The notes under the pieces were generated by a model that saw only the letters and a list, made by a program, of their open reading frames with translations, searched no databases and was not told the DNA's origin. Positions 14,749-21,731 of a DNA stretch of 26,114 nt are shown here, piece after piece; position 1 is the stretch's first letter; every line of letters starts with the position of its first letter. Source of the DNA: an uncultured Eubacteriales bacterium (lineage in GTDB: Bacteria; Bacillota; Clostridia; Oscillospirales; Oscillospiraceae); contig URPA01000021.1 of NCBI GenBank assembly GCA_900549545.1, positions 1 through 26,114 on the forward strand. Reading direction: 5' to 3'. A program made the position numbers and the translations under genes.

Positions 14749-15198
14749 ATGACAAAAATTCTATTCATCTGCCACGGGAATATCTGCCGCAGCCCGACGG
14801 CGGAATATGTATTGAAGGACATGGTGAAGAGGGCCGGGCGGGAGGCAGAGTTTGAGATAGCCTCCGCCGCGGCACACGATGATGAGATAGGCAGCAGCGT
14901 CTATCCCCCGGCGAAGGCCCTGCTCGCGCGGCACGGCATCGACTGCTCGGACAAGCGGGCGCGCCTGCTGCGGCGGGACGACTATGACAAATACGACCTG
15001 CTCATCGGCATGGACAGCGCAAACCTGCGCGATATGCGGCGGCTTTTCGGCGGGGATCGCGCGGGGAAGCTGCACAACATGATGGAGTACGCCGGGAGGC
15101 CAAACGACAGCGTTGCCGACCCCTGGTACACCAGGGATTTTGAGCGCACATGGCAGGACATCACCGCCGCCTGCCAAGGGCTGCTGGAAAGATATTAA
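14749..15198 (+). CDS. low-molecular-weight protein-tyrosine phosphatase
   Basis: A 149-residue cytosolic enzyme. The P-loop CHGNICRSPTAEY begins at residue 8, giving Cys8-x5-Arg14. The general-acid loop is DPWYTRDFERTW near residue 124. Both are diagnostic of LMW-PTPs. Some family members work with tyrosine kinases in polysaccharide control, but no kinase is adjacent here, so its target is unknown. It has its own promoter (14673-14701) and the ribosome site GGGGGACAGG before ATG 14749, and ends just before a bidirectional terminator. Confidence 0.95.
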   Translation: MTKILFICHGNICRSPTAEYVLKDMVKRAGREAEFEIASAAAHDDEIGSSVYPPAKALLARHGIDCSDKRARLLRRDDYDKYDLLIGMDSANLRDMRRLFGGDRAGKLHNMMEYAGRPNDSVADPWYTRDFERTWQDITAACQGLLERY

Positions 15199-15206
15199 AA
15201 AATAAA

Positions 15207-15261
15207 GAATATGAAAAAAACCTCTGAGCGAATATCAGCGCTCAGAGGTTTTTTCATATTC
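15207..15261. terminator. bidirectional terminator overlapping the HTH gene end
   Basis: An almost perfect stem of about 23 bp (GAATATG, A-run, CCTCTGAGCG against CGCTCAGAGG, T-run, CATATTC; loop 15231-15238; one bulged A) with T-runs on both strands. It ends the phosphatase transcript rightward and the HTH transcript leftward. Its right arm also encodes the last eight residues and the stop codon of the HTH protein. Confidence 0.85.
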
Positions 15262-15498
15262 CAGCAGCTCGGTCAGCGGGCAATCCAAAACGCAGCAAAC
15301 CTTTGCAAAAAAGTCCAAATCTATCATCTGGACATTGTCCGAACGATAATAGCGGTCAATAACATCGTACTTCACGCCTGTCAAAGTACGCAGGCGATTT
15401 CGGGTCATTCCCCGCGAATCCAGCGCCTCGCGCAGCTTCAGGCGGATACGCCCATACTCTTTTATCTGATAAGTCACAATGCCGGTGTAGTTGTCCAT
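15235..15498 (-). CDS. small XRE-type helix-turn-helix regulator
   Basis: An 87-residue protein with one Cro/CI-like helix-turn-helix: LREALDSRGMTRNRLRTLTG, followed by DVIDRYYRSDNVQMIDLDFFAKVCCVLDCPLTELLEY. This matches the short stand-alone XRE regulators of Clostridia. I start at the ATG complementary to 15496-15498, which has AAGGGGA seven bases upstream; a more upstream Met would start 17 codons earlier without such a site. It is divergent from the large surface-protein gene, with overlapping -35 regions, so it may control that gene and itself. No effector domain is present. Confidence 0.85.
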   Translation of the reverse strand: MDNYTGIVTYQIKEYGRIRLKLREALDSRGMTRNRLRTLTGVKYDVIDRYYRSDNVQMIDLDFFAKVCCVLDCPLTELLEYEKTSER

Positions 15499-15520
15499 GT
15501 CATTCCCCTTCTTTAAGGTT

Positions 15521-15549
15521 ATTATATCAAGGTATTTTCCTATTGACAT
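15521..15549 (-). promoter_or_regulatory. promoter of the HTH gene
   Basis: On the minus strand, ATGTCA (complement of 15544-15549) lies 17 bases from a perfect TATAAT (complement of 15521-15526). The -35 overlaps the TTGACA of the divergent promoter. Confidence 0.5.
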
Positions 15550-15602
15550 TATCCCTATCTAAGTGTTATCTTATAATAGGTTATCCTGATATAAGGGTAA
15601 TA
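15543..15602 (+). promoter_or_regulatory. promoter and repeated TTATC boxes before the surface-protein gene
   Basis: TTGACA (15543-15548) is followed after 18 bases by TATCTT (15567-15572). A perfect TATAAT also lies at 15572-15577 but with a poor -35. Three TTATC direct repeats start at 15549, 15566 and 15581, and an inverted counterpart (AAGGGTAAT) is near 15593-15601. The boxes could be binding sites for the neighbouring HTH protein. The pattern is seen; the function is inferred. Confidence 0.45.
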
Positions 15603-15622
15603 GCGATTTGGAGGAGAAAAGC

Positions 15623-18600
15623 ATGAAAAACAGAGCGGTAAAGCTATTGTCGCTTCTCATGTGCATGGTGATGATATTCACTTCTCTGCCGGTCGGCGCA
15701 CTGGCTGACGGAGAGGACACACAGCCAACGGAAGAAGCTCTTGAAACAGCGCCCCCTGACGAGGAAGGCGTGCCGAAGGAGAGCGCGGAAAACAGCGTCG
15801 AGCCGGTTTCTGTGGAGTTTATCTGCGCGCCGGGAAGTCTGACGCTTTCAGTATATGCAAAAGAAGACGAGGCTCACGAAAACCCCATCTTGCCGGAGGA
15901 GGACGGCAGCTACCTGCTTCTCCCGGGTTTTTACACATATACGGCGGAGTGCGAGGGCTATGAGAGCGCCGAGGATGTTGAGTTCGAGGTAACAGCGGAC
16001 GAAAAGCAGGAAATAGAGGTAGCGCTTAAGGTAACCATGTTGGGAAGTACCAGGCGGGAGTCTAAGAAAGATGACGACTTTTCTTTGCCTAACGATGCAG
16101 ATTATACTTCCGAGTCCATTGCTGATGCCGAAATTCCCATTGATGGAAGTATTGAGGCAAATTCCTTAAACACATATGCTGTTGCCGCAGCTTCTCAATC
16201 CACGTGGCTATGGCCGGTCGCTGACAGCAAAACAATCAGCTCAAATTTTGGCTTGCGAGACTTGGACGGAAACGGCTCCCTTGAAGATACACATAGCGGT
16301 ATAGACATTTCCTGCCCGTTGGGCACAGCAATCAGGGCAGCCAAAAGCGGCACGATTTCCTCTTACTGCAACCAATACGGAAATGAAGAAAAAATTTGGT
16401 CAAGCGACATGTCTTCCTATGGCAACTACGTTGCTATACAGCATGATGATGGAACCTACTCATTATATGCTCACATGAGCAATTACAGCATGATTACTTC
16501 CGGTCATGTTAATCAGGGAGACATTATTGGATATAGCGGAAATTCCGGCGCTTCAGGAGGTCCCCATACACATTTTCAGGCAAGGAGCAGCTGGAACGGT
16601 TGGTGGAGCGAGGCTTCAGGCTTAATAAATGTCATGCCTACCGAAAGCTGCATAAACAACAATGGAATATATGTTGTCAATTCGGCATACCAAATTCCGT
16701 CCGGCTATTCCACAACCAGAACAGAATACATTTTCAGCACTGCCACCTACACCGTCACATTTGACGCGAACGGCGGCAGCTGCTCCACCGGGAGCGTTCA
16801 GGTTTCCGCAGGCGGGACGCTTAGCAGCCTACCCACACCGACCCGCTCGGGGTATGATTTCGTGGGCTGGTACTGGAGCAAAACATACGGCAACGAGTTC
16901 CACACCTACTATGCCATCGACAGCGACACCACCCTTTACGCGCATTGGGCTCGGCAGTCCAACCCCGGCATAAAAATAAACTTCAACTCCAACGGCGGGC
17001 AGCTCGGGACAGCGAGCGGCACACTGACTGCCAACCGGATAAATGCCGAGCGCGGGGAAAACGAGGTCATTGTATACGACTGGTCAGGAGAAACCGTAAA
17101 CTCAAACAAATTCGGCACGGAGATAGCAGTAAACAGCGTTGGTAAGGTCATTGGTTATAGAGAGGGCTATTCCGAGACATGCCTCGCAGTACCTAACGGC
17201 GGATATGTTATGTCCTTCCAGTTAGATAATTCAAATGCCTGCACTTTCATGGAGAATAACAGGCAAAAATACATAGGCTTCCAATATGCCACAAAGACCA
17301 TTTACGCCTTCGATACATATGACGCCTATCTTGCAAACCTCAAATATGTAACAAAAGGTCAGGCATACGGCGATTTACCAACTCCCACACGTGACGGATA
17401 TGTGTTTGACGGCTGGTACACATCGGCCAGCGGGGGCACAAAGATAACAGCCACATCGACTGTCTCCGTAAGCTCCGCGCAGACCCTTTACGCGCACTGG
17501 ACCGTCCCCTGTGAGCACAACTACACAACGCAGGCGGTCGCGGGTACGTGCACCCAGATCCCCGGGACGATTTACACCTGCACCAAATGCGGCGACAGTT
17601 ATTTTGCCGCTTCCACATTCTATATGTCCAGCTGGTCGGCGACCAAGCCTTCGGGCGTGGACGAATCCCTTATAGAAAGCCGCATCGAATACCGCAGTCG
17701 GGAAAAAGAATATACCAGCTCCGCTAACAGCAGCATGTCAGGCTGGACTGCCGATGGCAGTTCTACGGCCTACGGTGACTACGGCGCATGGAGCGACTGG
17801 GTGAGAGATCCCATCACCGAATCTGACACGACCCAGGTAGACAGACAGCCGCTGTATAAATATTATTATTTCCGCTGCACTTCCTGCGGCGACCATAACC
17901 CGTTCAGCGGGAGCTGCGGCTGCGGCGGACAGAGCAACGATTGGTATGAGACATGGCTGACCACACCGTACACGGCAAGTAACTCCTCAGTGGTGTCCTA
18001 TGCAAGCAGCAAACGCCAGACTACCTCTCTGGGTGACGGTCAGCTCTGGTATTTCAGCTCGGGCAACCTGAACGACACCGCTATCGGCACTATGGACACC
18101 ACCAGCACATCAGAGGTCATTCAGCAGGGTTACCGCTCAAGGACGAGAACGGTCACCACCACGTATTATTACTATCGTTGGAAAAACTGGTCGCTATGGG
18201 GTGCCGAGCCCATAAGCGCGACAGAAGATAAGCAGGTCGAGACCCGCACAACATACAGATACTATCTGGGTTGGGACAGCGCCCATACCTGGGACAGCGG
18301 CAAAGTGACCAAGGCCGCAAAATGCGAGGCCACAGGCGTAAAAACCTACACCTGTGCAGAATGCGGCAAGACCCGCACGGAGACCATTGCCGCCACAGGG
18401 CACAACTGGGGCGCGTGGACTGTGACAAAAGCACCGACTGCCTCAACAGCGGGTACCGAGACCAGAACCTGCAAAACAAGCGGCTGCGGCAAGACGGAGA
18501 CTCGCTCCGTCACCGCGGAGACGGTCACCATCACCTTTAACGCCAACGGCGGCAGCTGTTCGACAAGCAGCTCAAAAATAATAAAGGGCGGCAGCCTCAG

Positions 18601-19528
18601 CTCCCTGCCCACAGCCACACGCAGCGGCTATACATTTGACGGCTGGTACACATCAGGCGGGACCAAGGTCACCACATCGAGTAAATTCTCCGCAGATAAC
18701 ACCCTGACCGCGCGTTGGACAGCCGTTGCAACCAAGGTAAAGGTCACATTCAATGCCAACGGCGGCAGCTGCCTGACCGGCAGCACGGAAATATCCAAGG
18801 GCGGAAAGCTGAGCAGTCTGCCGACTGCCACCCGCTCCGGCTATACATTTGACGGCTGGTATACCGCCGCCTCCGGTGGAACCAAAATCAGCACCTCCAC
18901 CACCTTCAGCGCCAATACCACCGTATATGCTCACTGGACGGTCGCAGTCAGCAATGAGCCGAAGATAGTCGTCTCCAACGGCAGCGCCCGGCCAGGCGCG
19001 GAGGTCGATGTGACCGTCAGCCTTGAAAACAACCCGGGGATAGTCGGCATGACTTTGCGCCGTTTCGACTATGACAGCACAAAGCTCCAGCTTTTGTCCA
19101 TCACGGAGAGCGGCATGAGCGGCACCTGGCAAAAGGCCACAGGCGTTACCTGGGCCAGCGATACTGGTGACAATACCTACAACGGCGTTTTCCTAACCCT
19201 GAAATTCAAGGTTCTCGATACCGCCGAAACTGGCGCCACTCCTGTCAGTGTCTACTATGAAGAGGGCGATATCTGCAACAACGCCCTCGATGATGTCAAC
19301 TTCACGCCGGTAGCCGGACAGGTCAACATCAGCTTGCGCGTCCCCGGCGACACTAACGGTGACGGAAGGGTAAACACCAAGGATTTCATCGCGGTCATGA
19401 AATATCTTGCCGGAGAGGGCTCCGGCGACACTGCCAGCTGTGATGTAAACGGCGACGGAAAGGTGAACACCAAGGACTACATTACCCTGATGAAATATCT
19501 TGCCGGAGACAAAATAACACTGTATTAA
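15623..19528 (+). CDS. secreted M23 peptidase with InlB repeats, cohesin and dockerin
   Basis: A 1301-residue secreted protein. A signal peptide ends near Ala28, followed by an acidic linker and a small beta domain to about residue 150. The M23/LytM zinc peptidase at about 195-340 has His224, Asp228 and the H-x-H pair His315/His317, so it should cut peptidoglycan cross-bridges. InlB-type repeats (DANGG..GYxFDGWY..LYAHW) lie at about 373-442, 450-629 (with an insertion), 967-1032 and 1039-1107. Between them are Cys-rich CxxCG units and two Tyr/Trp-rich W-x-x-W modules. A cohesin domain (about 1112-1239) and a dockerin with two calcium loops (GDTNGDGRVNTKDF and CDVNGDGKVNTKDY, about 1241-1300) finish the chain. 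ATG 15623 follows GGAGGAG at six bases. The wall-anchored cohesin gene follows after 21 bases. Confidence 0.92.
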   Translation: MKNRAVKLLSLLMCMVMIFTSLPVGALADGEDTQPTEEALETAPPDEEGVPKESAENSVEPVSVEFICAPGSLTLSVYAKEDEAHENPILPEEDGSYLLLPGFYTYTAECEGYESAEDVEFEVTADEKQEIEVALKVTMLGSTRRESKKDDDFSLPNDADYTSESIADAEIPIDGSIEANSLNTYAVAAASQSTWLWPVADSKTISSNFGLRDLDGNGSLEDTHSGIDISCPLGTAIRAAKSGTISSYCNQYGNEEKIWSSDMSSYGNYVAIQHDDGTYSLYAHMSNYSMITSGHVNQGDIIGYSGNSGASGGPHTHFQARSSWNGWWSEASGLINVMPTESCINNNGIYVVNSAYQIPSGYSTTRTEYIFSTATYTVTFDANGGSCSTGSVQVSAGGTLSSLPTPTRSGYDFVGWYWSKTYGNEFHTYYAIDSDTTLYAHWARQSNPGIKINFNSNGGQLGTASGTLTANRINAERGENEVIVYDWSGETVNSNKFGTEIAVNSVGKVIGYREGYSETCLAVPNGGYVMSFQLDNSNACTFMENNRQKYIGFQYATKTIYAFDTYDAYLANLKYVTKGQAYGDLPTPTRDGYVFDGWYTSASGGTKITATSTVSVSSAQTLYAHWTVPCEHNYTTQAVAGTCTQIPGTIYTCTKCGDSYFAASTFYMSSWSATKPSGVDESLIESRIEYRSREKEYTSSANSSMSGWTADGSSTAYGDYGAWSDWVRDPITESDTTQVDRQPLYKYYYFRCTSCGDHNPFSGSCGCGGQSNDWYETWLTTPYTASNSSVVSYASSKRQTTSLGDGQLWYFSSGNLNDTAIGTMDTTSTSEVIQQGYRSRTRTVTTTYYYYRWKNWSLWGAEPISATEDKQVETRTTYRYYLGWDSAHTWDSGKVTKAAKCEATGVKTYTCAECGKTRTETIAATGHNWGAWTVTKAPTASTAGTETRTCKTSGCGKTETRSVTAETVTITFNANGGSCSTSSSKIIKGGSLSSLPTATRSGYTFDGWYTSGGTKVTTSSKFSADNTLTARWTAVATKVKVTFNANGGSCLTGSTEISKGGKLSSLPTATRSGYTFDGWYTAASGGTKISTSTTFSANTTVYAHWTVAVSNEPKIVVSNGSARPGAEVDVTVSLENNPGIVGMTLRRFDYDSTKLQLLSITESGMSGTWQKATGVTWASDTGDNTYNGVFLTLKFKVLDTAETGATPVSVYYEEGDICNNALDDVNFTPVAGQVNISLRVPGDTNGDGRVNTKDFIAVMKYLAGEGSGDTASCDVNGDGKVNTKDYITLMKYLAGDKITLY
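18958..19340 (+). repeat. cohesin-coding segment, copy 1 (copy 2 at 19628-20002)
   Basis: This segment and 19628-20002 are close to identical over long runs, for example GAGCGGCATGAGCGGCAC and AAAAGGCCACAGGCGTTACC, with mostly silent differences. That indicates a recent tandem duplication or continuing gene conversion between the two cohesin genes. Confidence 0.8.
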
Positions 19529-19549
19529 ATTTGAAAGAGGGAAAAGAAA

Positions 19550-20959
19550 ATGAAGAAAATCTCAGCTGCTCTTCTTGTACTGGTTCTGGCGCTGACACTG
19601 ATCGTGCCAGCCTTTGCAGACGGAGCGCCAACAATGACCGTGTCCAGCGCAGATGCAAAGCTCGGTGAAGAAGTGTCTGTCACTGTCAGCCTTGCCAATA
19701 ATCCCGGGATAGTCGGCATGACCCTGCGCCGCTTCGAGTATGACAGCGCAAAGCTCCAGCTTCTGTCCATCACGGAGAGCGGCATGAGCGGCACATGGCA
19801 AAAGGCCACAGGCGTTACCTGGGCCAGTGATATCGGCGACAACGCTTACAACGGCGTTTTCCTCACCCTGAAATTCAAGGTTCTCGATAGCGCCAAAACA
19901 GGCAGTACCCCTGTCAGCGTTTACTATGAAGAGGGCGATATCTGCAACAATGCCCTCGATGATGTCAACTTCACCGTTGTCCCCGGTGCTGTGAATATTA
20001 CCTGCGAACATGCCTGGGATGCCGGAACCGTCACCACTCAACCCTCCTGCATCGCCGAGGGCGTAAAGACCTTCACCTGCTCAAAATGCGGCGGTACAAG
20101 AACTGAGCCGGTCGCCAAAACTGCGCACCAGACCGAGCTTAGAAACGCTGTCACTCCCTCCTGCACCGCTCCCGGCTACTCCGGCGATCAGGTCTGCACT
20201 GTCTGCGGAAATACCATAACCCCCGGGCATACCCTTGAAATGGTCTCTCACAGTTACGATGCCGGAACTGTTACTACTCCCGCCACCTGCACCGCTGAAG
20301 GCGTAAAGACCTTCACCTGCTCTGTCTGCGGAGATACCAAAACCGAGCCTGTTGCAAAAACAGCACATCAGATTGAAGTCAGGGGAGCCGTCGCTTCCAC
20401 CTGCACCACTCACGGCTTTTCCGGGGACGAATATTGCACTTCCTGCAACAATCTCATCAAAGCAGGCAGGGAACTGCCCTTTGCTCCCCATGTCTGGACT
20501 TCAACCGGCGTGAAGACCGCGGCAACCTGCACTGATGCTGGTGTTGAAGGCTTCGCCTGCGAGAACTGCACCGCAACCAAGGAAGAACCCATTGCTGCCA
20601 AGGGTCATGCATGGGACGAAGGCAAGGTCATTAAGGAAGCCACCTGCACCGATGACGGTGTCATGGGTTTTGCCTGCAAAAATTGCACTGCAGCCAAGGA
20701 AGAGCCCATCACCGCCAAGGGCCATACGTGGGACGAGGGCAAGGTCATTAAGGAAGCCGAGTGTACTGTGACCGGTGAAAAGGAATTCACCTGCACTGTA
20801 TGCGGAGAAACAAAGATCGAAGAGATCCCCAAGCTGCCTGTTGATGTCAACCCCGACACCGGAGATGAAAGCAGGCCTATCCTCTGGGCGTCCCTGCTTG
20901 GAGTGAGCGCGATTCTGTCAGTTTCAATTGTTGTCATTATAAAGAAGAAAAGAACATGA
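19550..20959 (+). CDS. cell-wall-anchored cohesin protein with seven Cys-rich repeats
   Basis: A 469-residue surface protein. The signal peptide ends near Ala23. A cohesin domain (about 27-151) is nearly identical to that of the upstream protein (NNPGIVGMTLRRFEYDSAKL, EEGDICNNALDDVNF). Seven tandem repeats of about 35-40 residues (152 to about 430) share Cys-x(8-11)-Cys-x2-Cys and mostly end in His, for example AECTVTGEKEFTCTVCGETK; this could bind zinc or form disulfides. A sorting signal follows: NPDTG at 434-438, a hydrophobic stretch, and the tail KKKRT. NPxTG-type sites are used by some clostridial sortases. GAGGGAAAAG precedes ATG 19550. Its likely job is to display a cohesin on the wall, possibly for the dockerin of the neighbouring M23 protein. 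No sortase lies in the window. Confidence 0.9.
   Translation: MKKISAALLVLVLALTLIVPAFADGAPTMTVSSADAKLGEEVSVTVSLANNPGIVGMTLRRFEYDSAKLQLLSITESGMSGTWQKATGVTWASDIGDNAYNGVFLTLKFKVLDSAKTGSTPVSVYYEEGDICNNALDDVNFTVVPGAVNITCEHAWDAGTVTTQPSCIAEGVKTFTCSKCGGTRTEPVAKTAHQTELRNAVTPSCTAPGYSGDQVCTVCGNTITPGHTLEMVSHSYDAGTVTTPATCTAEGVKTFTCSVCGDTKTEPVAKTAHQIEVRGAVASTCTTHGFSGDEYCTSCNNLIKAGRELPFAPHVWTSTGVKTAATCTDAGVEGFACENCTATKEEPIAAKGHAWDEGKVIKEATCTDDGVMGFACKNCTAAKEEPITAKGHTWDEGKVIKEAECTVTGEKEFTCTVCGETKIEEIPKLPVDVNPDTGDESRPILWASLLGVSAILSVSIVVIIKKKRT
20003..20838 (+). repeat. tandem Cys-rich repeat array (7 units)
   Basis: The units run about 110-125 bases each. They alternate between two subtypes in the first four units (DAGTVTT..C..GVKTFTCSxCG and AVxxxCTxxGxSGDxxCxxC). 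The last three are more uniform, with DEGKVIKEA in units 6 and 7. Related units occur in the upstream protein near 17510-17600 and 18285-18520. Confidence 0.8.
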
Positions 20960-20979
20960 CATAAGCCCTTGATACATAC

Positions 20980-21019
20980 AAAAATCCCGGCATGCGCGAT
21001 CGCGCATGCCGGGATTTTT
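20980..21019. terminator. bidirectional terminator, perfect 40-base palindrome
   Basis: AAAAATCCCGGCATGCGCGA is followed directly by its exact reverse complement, ending in TTTTT. It terminates the cohesin gene rightward and the DivIVA gene leftward. The pairing is very GC-rich, with an effective loop of about four bases. Confidence 0.9.
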
Positions 21020-21033
21020 AAGCTCTGTATCTA

Positions 21034-21552
21034 CTACTCGTCTATCTCTTTTAGCTGCTTGGCGATGGCGCCGAGCTTATCCGAAAGGTCTGCGGGGACG
21101 GCGGGCATCGGTTCCTCATCCTCGGGGAAGAGGCCGCAGAGAAACTCCTGCCACTCGGCGTTTATGGCCTCGATGGCGGCCATGTGCTGCTCCTTCATGC
21201 GGGCATAGCACTTCTCCACCTTTGCAACAGCGTACTCCTGCTGGCGGTGGCTCTCCTGTATGATTGCCCGCCGCTCCTCCCGGGCGGAGGCGATTATCTC
21301 ATCCGCGCGGGCATTGGCCTTGCCGACAATGCCGCGATAGATGTTCTGGGCGGATATCACGGCCTCGCCAATCTCGGCCTTTTTGCCGTTGAGCTGCTCA
21401 AGCTGGGCGCGCAGCTCCTCATTTTCGGCGGTCAGCGCCTCGGCCTGAGTGCGGATATCACGGAACACCGCCTCGACCTTGTTGGCGTTATAATATTTCT
21501 TCTTGACCACATCGATATGGATAGCGTCAAAATATTCCTTATTCAGTGCCAT
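21034..21552 (-). CDS. DivIVA-domain coiled-coil protein
   Basis: A 172-residue soluble protein. The N-terminal ALNKEYFDAIHIDVVKKKYYNANKVEAVFRDI segment resembles the DivIVA membrane-binding domain and is followed by a long coiled coil (about residues 35-140, rich in Glu, Ala, Lys and Gln heptads). The tail is acidic and proline-containing. DivIVA-type proteins sense curved membrane and recruit cell-division or wall-synthesis proteins. The start is the ATG complementary to 21550-21552, with AGAAGGTGATC upstream; a longer frame begins 23 codons earlier inside the promoter and is rejected. It has a very good promoter (21574-21602). Its exact partner is unknown, and it is shorter and more divergent than canonical DivIVA. 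Confidence 0.8.
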   Translation of the reverse strand: MALNKEYFDAIHIDVVKKKYYNANKVEAVFRDIRTQAEALTAENEELRAQLEQLNGKKAEIGEAVISAQNIYRGIVGKANARADEIIASAREERRAIIQESHRQQEYAVAKVEKCYARMKEQHMAAIEAINAEWQEFLCGLFPEDEEPMPAVPADLSDKLGAIAKQLKEIDE

Positions 21553-21573
21553 AACGATCACCTTCTGTGTTTT

Positions 21574-21602
21574 ATTATAACAGAAAACCCGCGGCTTATC
21601 AA
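21574..21602 (-). promoter_or_regulatory. promoter of the DivIVA-like gene
   Basis: On the minus strand, TTGATA (complement of 21597-21602), a 17-base spacer, then perfect TATAAT (complement of 21574-21579). The ATG follows 21 bases after the -10. Confidence 0.8.
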
Positions 21603-21651
21603 CCTTTGTTATATCTGGCAATTTTTCCCCGTTTTTTCAGCGCTTCCAGCC

Positions 21652-21680
21652 TTGACTTGATGCACAGAAATCCTTATAAT
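21652..21680 (+). promoter_or_regulatory. promoter of the M3 peptidase gene
   Basis: TTGACT (21652-21657), a 17-base spacer, and perfect TATAAT (21675-21680). It is divergent from the DivIVA promoter, with about 50 bases between the two -35 elements. Confidence 0.8.
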
Positions 21681-21731
21681 ATAATATCAGTCTTTTATGT
21701 TTAAACAATTTTGCTTGAACGAGGTAATCAT

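Noticed and set aside
20003..20838. CRISPR-like array
   Set aside because: The repeats are in frame, about 110-125 bases, imperfect, and code for Cys-rich protein units. There are no short identical repeats with unique spacers anywhere in the window.
20980..21019. The perfect palindrome with GCGCGATCGCGC as a protein-binding or HIP1-like site
   Set aside because: Its A-run and T-run flanks and its position between two convergent gene ends are fully explained by a bidirectional terminator.
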